In this document: positions 1 through 9,162 of the stretch, piece by piece
Numbering within the stretch: the stretch's first letter is position 1
Layout: each line of letters begins with the position of its first letter
Assembly: GCA_963840095.1 (NCBI GenBank)
Contig: CAWIXN010000006.1
Coordinates: forward strand, 62,001 to 126,000
DNA: 64,000 nucleotides
Direction: 5' to 3'
From: DATBGO01 sp963840095
GTDB lineage: Bacteria; Actinomycetota; Actinomycetes; Streptosporangiales; Streptosporangiaceae
Made by a program: the position numbers and the translations under genes
The notes under the pieces: model-generated
Databases searched by the model: none
What the model was told of the DNA's origin: nothing
Seen by the model: only the letters and a program-made list of their open reading frames with translations

Positions 1-672
1 GCGCCGGAGCTGCCAGCGGGCGACGTGTGGAGCCGGCTAGCCGACCTGTACGCCGTGGTCGCCCGCGCCGTGGCCGACCAGGCCGGGCGGGGCGGCTTCC
101 CGGTGGTCGTCTCGGGCGACTGCACGACGGCCCTGGGTACTATCGCGGGCCTGCAGCGCGCGGGCGTTGACGCCGGGATCGTCTGGTTCGACGCGCACGG
201 CGACGTGCAGACGCTCGAGACCACGGCCTCCGGCTATCTCGGCGGTCTACCGCTGCGGCTGCTGGCCGGCTACCGGCCCGAGCTGATCGGCGACCGGCTC
301 GGGCTGAGGCCGGTGCCCGAGCCGCGGATCCTGCTCGTCGGCGCCCGTGACCTTGATCCGCCCGAGGTCGACTACCTGGAGCGCGCGCAGATCCGCCGCA
401 CCGCAGTGCCCGACCTGGCCGCGGCGGATCTGCCCGACGGGCCGCTGTACGTGCATATCGACCTGGACGTGATCGATCCCGCGGACGTCCCTGGACTGCG
501 CTACCCCGCACCGGGCGGCCCGGGCGCCGCTGAGGTCGCAGCCGCGCTGCACCGCGTGCTCGCTACCGGCCGGGCGGCCGCCCTCGGCATCGCGTGCACC
601 TGGTACCCGGGGCACGGCGCCGCGGCCCGGGTCAGTCCGTACCTGGAGAAGGCCGTAGCCACCAGGGGCTAG
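1..672 (+). CDS. Arginase/agmatinase-family protein, 5'-truncated by the window edge
   Basis: The reading frame is open from base 1 (residues APELPAGD precede the first possible GTG at 25), so the N-terminus lies outside the window. The visible part has the ureohydrolase metal-binding pattern: SGDCTTALG in place of the usual GGDHS motif, WFDAHGDV (DAHxD type) and HIDLDVIDP near the C-terminus, followed by a Gly/Pro loop. These are the Mn-binding segments of arginase, agmatinase and formimidoylglutamase. The first motif has Cys where His is usual, which suggests an unusual metal site or a divergent subfamily. The substrate (arginine, agmatine or another guanidino compound) cannot be told. It ends 18 bp from the convergent aldehyde dehydrogenase gene. 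Confidence 0.8.
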   Translation, partial: APELPAGDVWSRLADLYAVVARAVADQAGRGGFPVVVSGDCTTALGTIAGLQRAGVDAGIVWFDAHGDVQTLETTASGYLGGLPLRLLAGYRPELIGDRLGLRPVPEPRILLVGARDLDPPEVDYLERAQIRRTAVPDLAAADLPDGPLYVHIDLDVIDPADVPGLRYPAPGGPGAAEVAAALHRVLATGRAAALGIACTWYPGHGAAARVSPYLEKAVATRG

Positions 673-690
673 CCTGCGCTGGAGCGGCCC

Positions 691-2103
<1,413 letters not shown>

Positions 2104-2417
2104 ACCGTCATCCTCCCGCATGGCATCCGGCCGGCAAAACCGTCTGGCCCGGCCACGATAGCTGATTACAGGTTGTAGAGAAAAATTAGCTAAACGTCAT
2201 ATTAACGCCACTCTAGGTGTAGATGGTCGGGACTCGGCTGGGACAAGGAGCGAGACCGAGGTAAGCCCAAGATTGACGGCGATCCATTTAACAGCCAAAA
2301 CGCTAATAGGCGCCGGACATTGTTTCTTGCTGTGATAGAACGCTTCCTAAGCGTGACCGACCGAAGGTCGTTACTTCACGTCACCAGCACCCGGTCCAGC
2401 GACCCCGAGGGATCCGG
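2104..2417. other. AT-rich divergent intergenic region
   Basis: These 314 bases separate two divergent genes and are clearly less GC-rich than the rest of the window, with A/T runs around 2160-2215 and 2285-2350. It must hold the promoters of both the aldehyde dehydrogenase and the collagen-like gene. No convincing -35/-10 pair with proper spacing or a clear operator was found. No ORF worth calling is present. Confidence 0.5.
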
Positions 2418-3152
2418 ATGACGCATGAGAGCCCGAACGGGGGGCGGCCGCCGCGTTCCCGCCCCCGGCACGGATCCGCCTCCCGCTTGGCCGCGCCGTT
2501 CCGGCGGCCCCTCCAGGCCACGCTCCGGCTCGTCGCTGCTGCTGCGTCCATGCTGATCGGCTTCTGCGTCGTGGTCGCGGCCGTGGTGCTGGTCGCCGAG
2601 GTCACGGCACTGCCGACGGCCATGCGCATCACCGCGGCCGCCGGGCGCCGGGCGGCCGTGGCTTATCCGGCGGCCGGCGCGGCCAGCCATCCCGGCCCAG
2701 CCGGGCGTCCCGGCCCGGCCGGGCAGAGCGGCCCAGCCGGGCCGAGCGGCCCAGCCGGGCGGGGCGGGCCAGCCGGGCCGAGCGGCCCAGTCAGGCGGGT
2801 CGGCCGGGCCGGCCTGCGGCCCTGCTGCGCGATCCAGCTCCCGTCGGCCCGGCCCGCACCTGCGGCCCCCCGCGTGGTGGCCCGGTTCACCGGACGAGGA
2901 AACGCGCGCACCCGTCCGTTCACCGTCACCAGCCCGTGGCAGCTGGGGTGGTCCTTCAGCTGCTCGGCCCAGGGCAGCGGCGGCCAGTTCATCGTCAGCG
3001 CGGCCGAGGGTGACGCGCTGATCAGCACGCCGGTCGACCAGACCGCACGGCAGGGCCACGGCGTCAGCGCCGCCTTCACCGGCTCCGGTGTCCGTTACCT
3101 GCTGATCAATTCGAGCTGCGCCTGGACGATGCGGGTGCTGGCCATCGGCTGA
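2418..3152 (+). CDS. Membrane-anchored protein with collagen-like Gly-X-Y stalk
   Basis: A 244-aa protein of unknown function. Visible layout: a basic cytoplasmic N-terminus (1-35), one hydrophobic helix (about 38-65), an uninterrupted run of eleven Gly-X-Y triplets (about 93-125, mostly GPA with GRP, GQS, GPS, GRG), then a roughly 110-residue C-terminal domain with four Cys (CC pair, SCS, SCA) and beta-like sequence. The charge distribution suggests the C-terminal domain is outside the cell on a collagen-like spacer. GAGGG stands 6 nt before the ATG. An open frame on the other strand covers the same DNA, but the membrane helix and patterned domain make the plus strand the better reading. Confidence 0.7.
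   Translation: MTHESPNGGRPPRSRPRHGSASRLAAPFRRPLQATLRLVAAAASMLIGFCVVVAAVVLVAEVTALPTAMRITAAAGRRAAVAYPAAGAASHPGPAGRPGPAGQSGPAGPSGPAGRGGPAGPSGPVRRVGRAGLRPCCAIQLPSARPAPAAPRVVARFTGRGNARTRPFTVTSPWQLGWSFSCSAQGSGGQFIVSAAEGDALISTPVDQTARQGHGVSAAFTGSGVRYLLINSSCAWTMRVLAIG
2694..2792 (+). repeat. Collagen-like triplet repeat (in frame)
   Basis: Thirty-three codons encode eleven consecutive Gly-X-Y triplets inside the preceding gene. At DNA level it is an imperfect repeat of GGCCCAGCCGGG-like units. The length is a multiple of nine, keeping frame and triplet register. Confidence 0.8.
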
Positions 3153-3203
3153 GCTGACCACCGGCTGGCGGCCGGGGTGAGCAGCGGCGGGCGCGGCGCG
3201 GGT

Positions 3204-3821
3204 TCAGTCGAAGATCGGGTCCCTGGTGCGGCTGCGCTTCAGCTCGAAGAAACCATCGGTGCCCGCCATGAGCAGGAAACCGTCCCACAGCTTGGCCGCA
3301 GCCTCGCCCCGCGGGGCCGGCGTGACGACCGGGCCGAAGCAGGAGAAGCCGTTAACCGAGATCACCGGGGTGCCCACCTCGTAGCCGACCCGGTCTATGC
3401 CATCGTGGTGCGAGGCGCGCAGCGCCTGGTCGTACTCGGTCGAGTCCATCGCATCGGCCAGCTCGGCGGGCAGTCCCGCCTCAGCCAGCGCGGCCTCGAT
3501 CGTCGCGCGGTTCTTCTCGGCCTTCTGAAGGTGGAAGCGCGTGCCCAGGGCGGTGTAGAGCGGGCCGAGCACCTCGGAGCCGAACTTCTGCTCGGCCGCG
3601 ATGCAGACCCGCACCGGGCCCCACGCCTGCTGCATGGCTTCCCGATAGCGCTCGGGCAGATCTTCCTTGCCCTCGTTGAGCACGGCCAGGCTCATCACGT
3701 GCCAATGGGGGCTGACGGGCCGCACCTTCTGGACCTCAAGCATCCAGCGGGAGGTCATCCACGCCCAGGGACAGAGCGGGTCGAACCAGAAGTCGACGTC
3801 CACCAGTTCCTGCTCGGCCAT
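3204..3821 (-). CDS. DsbA-fold protein of the mycothiol-dependent reductase (Rv2466c) family
   Basis: A 205-aa DsbA/thioredoxin-fold protein. It matches the pattern of M. tuberculosis Rv2466c (mycoredoxin-like, mycothiol-linked nitroreductase) along the chain: FWFDPLCPWAW near the N-terminus, HVMSLAVLNEG, AWGPVR, GTPVISVNG and FFELKRSRTRDP at the end. The active-site motif is CPWA, not CPWC, so the resolving cysteine is absent; a monothiol mechanism with mycothiol is likely (inference). The ATG at 3821 is chosen because GAGGAG precedes it at good spacing; the open frame continues upstream to 3971 without other support. Divergent from pepN. Confidence 0.88.
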   Translation of the reverse strand: MAEQELVDVDFWFDPLCPWAWMTSRWMLEVQKVRPVSPHWHVMSLAVLNEGKEDLPERYREAMQQAWGPVRVCIAAEQKFGSEVLGPLYTALGTRFHLQKAEKNRATIEAALAEAGLPAELADAMDSTEYDQALRASHHDGIDRVGYEVGTPVISVNGFSCFGPVVTPAPRGEAAAKLWDGFLLMAGTDGFFELKRSRTRDPIFD

Positions 3822-3948
3822 CCAAAGCTCCTCAGGGATCAGGCATCGGGTTGATGCTCCTGGTAAACCGGATGGCGGCCGGGCACATTCCATGAGGCAG
3901 CATGGGATCGTCCGGCAATGTCCAGCCCGCAGGGAAGGGACCAGCACT

Positions 3949-6495
3949 GTGGCTCGGAACCTCACGCGCAATGAGGCGCACGACCGCGCACGACTGCTCG
4001 ACGTCGACTGTTACCTGGTCGAACTCGACCTGGCCGGCGGCGAAGGCACGTTCAGGTCGGTGACGACCGTCAGGTTCCGCTGCGCGGGCCCTGGCTCGTC
4101 TACCTTCATCGACCTGACGGCGCCCGCGGTGACGGAGATCATGCTTAACGGGGCCCGGGTGCCAGTCGAGAACTTCGACGGCTACCGGATCACCCTGGAC
4201 GACCTGGCGGCCACCAATGAGCTGCGGGTCGTGGCCGACTGCGCCTACTCGCGCAGCGGCGAGGGGATGCACAGGTTCACCGATCCGGCCGACGGCGGCG
4301 TCTATCTGTACTCAGACCTGGAGACCTTCGACGCTAACCGGGTGTACGCCTGCTTCGACCAGCCAGACCTGAAGGCCACCTTCGAATTCACCGTGACCGC
4401 CAGGCCGGGCTGGCAGGTGCTCTCGAACGCCGCGCCGGACACCGAGGCCGAGCCCGCGGGCCCGGGCCGCGAGCGCTGGCACTTCCCGGCCGGGGCGGTG
4501 ATGTCGACCTATATCACCGCGGTCGCGGCCGGTCCGTACCAGGTGATCCGCGACGAGCACGCCGGTATCCCGCTCGGCATCTTCTGCCGCCAGTCGCTGG
4601 CCAGCTTCCTCGACCCGGACGAGATCTTCGAGGTCACCCGGCAGGGCTTCGACTTCTTCCATGGCGCGTTCGGCGTCCGTTACCCGTTTGGCAAATACGA
4701 CCAGGTGTTCGTGCCTGAGTACAAGGCCGGCGCGATGGAGAACGCGGGCTGCGTCACCTTCCTCGAGGACTACATTTTCCGCTCGCGGGTGACCGACTCC
4801 GAGCGGGAAGCGCGCGCCGAGACGATCCTGCACGAGATGGCGCACATGTGGTTCGGCGACCTGGTCACCATGCGCTGGTGGGACGACCTGTGGCTGAACG
4901 AGTCCTTCGCCACCTGGGCCGGGACCGTCGCGCAGGCCGAGGCCACCCGCTGGACCGCGGCCTGGACCACCTTCGCCCAGGCCTGGAAGGCGTGGGCGTA
5001 CCGCCAGGACCAGCTGCCCACCACCCACCCGATCGCGGCCGACATCCCCGATATCCAGACGGTCGAGCTGAACTTCGACGGCATCACCTACGCCAAGGGC
5101 GCCGCGGTGCTCAAGCAGCTGGTGGCCTACGTCGGACGGGAGCGCTTCCTGGCCGGGCTTCGCGGCTACTTCGCCAAGCACGCCTGGGGCAACGCGACCC
5201 TCGGCGACCTGCTCGGCGCGCTCGAGGAGTCCTCCGGCCGGGACCTGTCCACGTGGTCGAAGGAGTGGCTGGAGACGGCCGGGGTGAACACCCTGCGGCC
5301 CGAGTTCGCGGTCGGCTCCGACGGGCGCCTCACCAGCTTCGCCGTCCTCCAGACGGCGACCGCCAGTCACCCGGTGCTGCGGCCGCACCGGATAGCGATC
5401 GGCCTCTACGACCGCACCGAGGCCGGCCTGGCCAGGCGGCAGCGTCTTGAGGTGGACGTCGCAGGCGAGCGCACCGGCGTGCCGGAGCTGGCCGGAGTCC
5501 CGCGCCCCGACCTGATCCTCGTCAACGACGACGACCTGAGTTATGCGAAGGTACGCCTTGATGACCATTCGCTGCGCACGCTGATCGAGGGCATCGGCGA
5601 GTTCACCGACCCGCTGGCCGCGGCCTTGTGCTGGTCGGCAGGCTGGGACATGTGCCGGGATGCCGAGCTGGCGGCCCGTGACTACGTCAGCCTGGTCCTG
5701 TCGGGGGTGGACTCCATTACCGACATCAGCGTGACCCAGGCGGTGCTGGCGCAGGCCGCCGCGGCCGCCCGGCGATTCAGCGACCCCTTGCGGCGCGCCG
5801 ACGGGCTCAGCCGGATGGCCGTCGCGCTGCGGGACCTGCTGCAGCGCGCCGAGCCTGGCTCGGACCGCCAGCTCACCTACGCGCAGGCGTTCGCGGGCGT
5901 CGTCGTCTCCCCCGACGACCTCGGTCTGCTGGCCGGGCTGCTGTCCTCCTCGACCGCCATCGACGGCCTGGTCGTCGACACCGAGCTCCGCTGGCTGCTG
6001 CTGCACCGGCTGGTCAGCCGCGGCGCGGCGGCTCCGGCCGACATCGACGCCGAGCTGGCCAGGGACGCGACAGATGCGGGCGCCCGGCACGCGGCGGCCT
6101 GCCGGGCCGCGATCGGCACGCCGGAGGCCAAGGAGGCGGCCTGGGCCGAGATCACCGGCGGCCAGCTGCCCAACGCGACGTTCCGCGCGGCGCTGTCCGG
6201 CTTCGCCGATCCAGATCAGGATGAGCTGCTCGAGCCGTACGGTCAGCGGTACTTCGATGTAATCGGGGACATCTGGCAGAGCTGGAGCTCGGACATGGCG
6301 CAGTACTTCGGCAAGGCGGCCTACCCGTACTGGATCATCACCCAGCAGGCCATCAGCGCCGCCGACGACTATCTCGAACGGGCCAATCCGCCTGCGCAGC
6401 TGAAACGCCTGCTGATCGAGGGCCGTGACGACGTGGCCCGCGCACTGCGCTGCCGCGACCGTGACCGGCTGGCCGCTGGTCCTGCCTCGTCGTGA
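3949..6495 (+). CDS. pepN: Aminopeptidase N (M1 zinc metallopeptidase)
   Basis: An 848-aa cytosolic M1-family peptidase that removes N-terminal residues from peptides. Seen: the substrate-anchoring GAMEN at about 261-265, the zinc site HEMAH at 295-299 with the third ligand E318 in NESFATW, and an alpha-helical ERAP1-like C-terminal domain. Length fits actinobacterial PepN. GTG at 3949 is chosen because the family sequence begins here (ARNLTRNEA) and AGGGA lies just upstream; the frame stays open to 3667 but that part overlaps the divergent DsbA-like gene. It ends 7 bp from the convergent malQ. Confidence 0.96.
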   Translation: MARNLTRNEAHDRARLLDVDCYLVELDLAGGEGTFRSVTTVRFRCAGPGSSTFIDLTAPAVTEIMLNGARVPVENFDGYRITLDDLAATNELRVVADCAYSRSGEGMHRFTDPADGGVYLYSDLETFDANRVYACFDQPDLKATFEFTVTARPGWQVLSNAAPDTEAEPAGPGRERWHFPAGAVMSTYITAVAAGPYQVIRDEHAGIPLGIFCRQSLASFLDPDEIFEVTRQGFDFFHGAFGVRYPFGKYDQVFVPEYKAGAMENAGCVTFLEDYIFRSRVTDSEREARAETILHEMAHMWFGDLVTMRWWDDLWLNESFATWAGTVAQAEATRWTAAWTTFAQAWKAWAYRQDQLPTTHPIAADIPDIQTVELNFDGITYAKGAAVLKQLVAYVGRERFLAGLRGYFAKHAWGNATLGDLLGALEESSGRDLSTWSKEWLETAGVNTLRPEFAVGSDGRLTSFAVLQTATASHPVLRPHRIAIGLYDRTEAGLARRQRLEVDVAGERTGVPELAGVPRPDLILVNDDDLSYAKVRLDDHSLRTLIEGIGEFTDPLAAALCWSAGWDMCRDAELAARDYVSLVLSGVDSITDISVTQAVLAQAAAAARRFSDPLRRADGLSRMAVALRDLLQRAEPGSDRQLTYAQAFAGVVVSPDDLGLLAGLLSSSTAIDGLVVDTELRWLLLHRLVSRGAAAPADIDAELARDATDAGARHAAACRAAIGTPEAKEAAWAEITGGQLPNATFRAALSGFADPDQDELLEPYGQRYFDVIGDIWQSWSSDMAQYFGKAAYPYWIITQQAISAADDYLERANPPAQLKRLLIEGRDDVARALRCRDRDRLAAGPASS

Positions 6496-6502
6496 CGGAT
6501 CC

Positions 6503-8359
6503 TCAGCCCGCGGCGACCCGGGCGACCGCCTGGACCAGCGGCAGCGCGGGCAGGTCCTCGAGCAGGACGGCGTGGCGCTCGCTGTCACACAGCGGGATCC
6601 GCCAGTTCGGGTACTCGTCGCTGGTGCCGGGGATGTTCTGGGTGCGGCGGTCGCCGACCGCGTCGGCCAGCGAGACGCCGACCAGGGCAGACGGCGTCCT
6701 GGCCAGGTAGGCGTACAGGGCCACTGTGAACTCCGCCGGGCCGGCGCATCGGCCGGCGCCGAGCAGCCCTTCCTGCACCAGCGTGTCCCGCCACCGGGAT
6801 AGCGTCAGCTCCGCGCTGGCTCGTTCCGCCTCTTCTGGCACTTTCAGCAGGCCCAGGCGGGCCCGGACGGTCACCTGCTCGCCGGTCACGAAGCCCGAGA
6901 CCGGCGGGAGGTCGTGGCTGCCGACGGTCGCCATGCAGGCGCGCCGCCAGTGCTCGGGCCGCAGCGGCGTGCCGTCGGCCTCGCGCGCGAACCAGAGCAG
7001 CGAGGTGCCGAGGATGCCGCTGTCGGCCAGGTAGGTGCGATACCACTGCTCGACCGTGCCCAGGTCCTCGCCGATCGCCAGCCCGCCGGCCCTGGCCGCC
7101 TCGCCGGCCAGCGCGGCGACGCTCGCGGTGTGGTCGTAGCGCAGGTAAGCGCCGCAATCCGGCGGCATCCCGGCCGGCACGCACCACAGCCGCGCGAGGC
7201 CCATCACGTGATCCACCCGCAGCCCCCCGGCGTACCGGAACGCGGCGCCGAACAGGCCGGCCAGCGGACGGTAGCCGGCGGCCGCCAGCCGCTGCGGGTG
7301 CCAGGGCAGCTGGGTCCAGTCCTGGCCGCGCTGGTTGAACTCATCCGGGGGCGCCCCGACACTCAGCCCGGACACGAGAAGATCCTGGTGTGCCCACGCG
7401 TCGGCACCGGCCGGGTGCACCCCGACCGCCAGATCGTGGATGATCCCGGTGTCCATGCCCGCGGCCAGCGCCGCTCGCTGGGCCGCCGCGAGCTGGTCGT
7501 CGAGCAGCCATTGCAGCCAGGAATGGAAGGCCGGCTGATCGCCGAGCCTGCCGTCGGCGGCCATCGCAGCCCCGGCGCGCGGATCGCGGGCCGACTCGGG
7601 CCACTTGCGCCAGTCGGGCCCGTGCAGCTGCGCGAGGGCGCACCAGGCGGCCCAGTCGCCAAGCTCGCTGCCTTCGCGCTGGCAGAATCGCTCGAGGGAG
7701 GCCAGCCGCTGGCCGGTCAGTGGTACCTGCCTGACGATCTCCAGGGCGGCGCGCTTCGCGGTCCAGACCGCATCCCGGTCGATCAGGTCACTGCTGGTGT
7801 TCAGGGCCCGCAACGGGGCCGCTAGCTGCGCTATCCGCTCCCGGTCGGCGGCGGACAGCCGGGCGTACTCGGGAATGTCCTCGATCCGCAGGTAGAGCGG
7901 GCTGACGAATCTCCTGGACATCGGAAGATAGGGAGAAGGGCTGACCGGTGGCACCGGCTCGGCCGCATGCAGCGGGTTGATCAGTACGAATCCCGCCCCG
8001 AGCGCACGGGCGCTCCAGGCCGCGAGATCGGCGAGGTCGGCAAGATCGCCATGCCCCCAGGAAGCACGGGACCGGACGGAGTACAGCTGCACCGTGAACC
8101 CCCACGACCGGTTGGCCGGGACCCGCGGCCGCTGCTGAGCGCCTGCGTCCGGGCCGACCGGCGCCTGCGGATCATTCGCGGCCGGATCTTCAGGGGGTCC
8201 GGCGCTGTCACGCGAGGCATGCTCGGGAACGCTGTCGAGCGCGGCGAGGATCGCGATCAGGGTGTCCTCGCTTACCTCGGCTTTCTGACCGCGCGAGTCC
8301 TCGTACACCGGCGCGATGCCGGCCAGCTCTGCGCGGCGGATCAGATCCCGATCGGTCAT
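6503..8359 (-). CDS. malQ: 4-alpha-glucanotransferase (amylomaltase, GH77)
   Basis: A 618-aa glycoside hydrolase family 77 enzyme that transfers alpha-1,4-glucan segments between acceptors in maltodextrin and glycogen metabolism. The barrel core is visible: QLYSVRSRASWGHGD, the nucleophile Asp (about 383) in GGLRVDHVMGL, the acid/base Glu (about 431) in IGEDLG and the stabilising Asp (about 483) in GSHDLP. The N-terminus carries a short extension with a low-complexity stretch (about 50-80). The ATG at 8359 has GAGGG directly against it, too close to be an ideal ribosome site, so the start is less certain than the product. No other glycogen gene is adjacent. Confidence 0.93.
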   Translation of the reverse strand: MTDRDLIRRAELAGIAPVYEDSRGQKAEVSEDTLIAILAALDSVPEHASRDSAGPPEDPAANDPQAPVGPDAGAQQRPRVPANRSWGFTVQLYSVRSRASWGHGDLADLADLAAWSARALGAGFVLINPLHAAEPVPPVSPSPYLPMSRRFVSPLYLRIEDIPEYARLSAADRERIAQLAAPLRALNTSSDLIDRDAVWTAKRAALEIVRQVPLTGQRLASLERFCQREGSELGDWAAWCALAQLHGPDWRKWPESARDPRAGAAMAADGRLGDQPAFHSWLQWLLDDQLAAAQRAALAAGMDTGIIHDLAVGVHPAGADAWAHQDLLVSGLSVGAPPDEFNQRGQDWTQLPWHPQRLAAAGYRPLAGLFGAAFRYAGGLRVDHVMGLARLWCVPAGMPPDCGAYLRYDHTASVAALAGEAARAGGLAIGEDLGTVEQWYRTYLADSGILGTSLLWFAREADGTPLRPEHWRRACMATVGSHDLPPVSGFVTGEQVTVRARLGLLKVPEEAERASAELTLSRWRDTLVQEGLLGAGRCAGPAEFTVALYAYLARTPSALVGVSLADAVGDRRTQNIPGTSDEYPNWRIPLCDSERHAVLLEDLPALPLVQAVARVAAG

Positions 8360-8478
8360 CCCTCATGATGGCCCGTCATGCACGCGGATATACAGCCGGG
8401 GTGGCACACCGATCCGCCGGCGTCGTGATCACCTCGGCGCCGGGACGCCCGGCCATCCGCACCAGGCCGGCCAGCCAT

Positions 8479-8563
8479 CAGCGCTGTTCAGCTCTCAGCG
8501 CTGTTCAGCTCTCAGCGCCGGTCAGCTATCGGCGCCGGTCAGCTATCGGCGCCGGTCAGTTGC
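8479..8563. repeat. Five 17-bp tandem repeats reaching over a stop codon
   Basis: Five units of 17 bp (8479, 8496, 8513, 8530 and 8547). The first two read CAGCGCTGTTCAGCTCT; the later ones drift to CGGCGCCGGTCAGCTAT. The last unit contains the TGA (8556-8558, minus strand) of the following membrane-protein gene. The 17-bp period would not keep a reading frame, consistent with a mostly noncoding array. Confidence 0.85.
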
Positions 8564-9059
8564 CGTCCGGGCGCGGAGCGAGGGTCCGGCCGAGCCAGGC
8601 GCCGACGAGCGCCTGGAGAACCGCGACGAGCAGGGTCGCCGCGATGCCGACGGCCGCCTGAGCGGGCAGGCCGGCCAGCGCGGCGATTACCCGGGCCGTG
8701 GCGCCTACTGGCTGGCCATGCAGGGCCGCCCACCACAGCGGGATGCTCCAGCCGATCATCGCCATGAGCGTCACGGCCGTCAGCGTCACCCGCAGCCGCC
8801 AGCCGCCCAGTCGGCAGGCGATCCCGGCCAGCAGGCCGATCACGAACGGGATGAACCACACTCCGGCGGCGGCACCCGCGGCGATCAGGGCGGTGCCGGA
8901 CGCGAAACCAAGAGCCCAGGCCGACACTGACCCGCGATGCGTGGGCCGAGCGAACGACGGCCGGAACCGCACCGGGGCGGCCGGCTCGCCGACGCCCTGC
9001 GCCCGGAGCCGGCCGAGCCGGTAAGCCCCGCGCTTGCCCAGCCTCTTCAGGTCAGTCAT
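8556..9059 (-). CDS. Small polytopic membrane protein of unknown function
   Basis: A 167-aa protein that I do not recognise. After a basic 45-residue N-terminus it has about four hydrophobic helices (roughly 47-66, 68-83, 90-112 and 130-152) and ends with a short polar tail. The N-terminus (DLKRLGKRGAYRLGRL) is strongly cationic and likely cytoplasmic. Its stop codon lies inside the 17-bp repeat array. It stands between malQ (downstream, same strand, 196 bp away) and the penicillin-acylase-like gene (upstream). No catalytic motif is visible. Confidence 0.7.
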   Translation of the reverse strand: MTDLKRLGKRGAYRLGRLRAQGVGEPAAPVRFRPSFARPTHRGSVSAWALGFASGTALIAAGAAAGVWFIPFVIGLLAGIACRLGGWRLRVTLTAVTLMAMIGWSIPLWWAALHGQPVGATARVIAALAGLPAQAAVGIAATLLVAVLQALVGAWLGRTLAPRPDGN

Positions 9060-9162
9060 CCGGCCGCAGCTCCGTTTCGGGTCCTGGTCGTTCGCGGGGT
9101 TCCGGGACCGGCCACACCGCGCGGCCCGGGCGCCGGGGGCGGGCCTGCCGCCACATTCACGG

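Noticed and set aside
2376..3161. Minus-strand reading of the collagen-like gene region
   Set aside because: Also open and Gly/Pro-rich, but without membrane helix or domain; the plus strand has a ribosome site, helix and patterned C-terminal domain.
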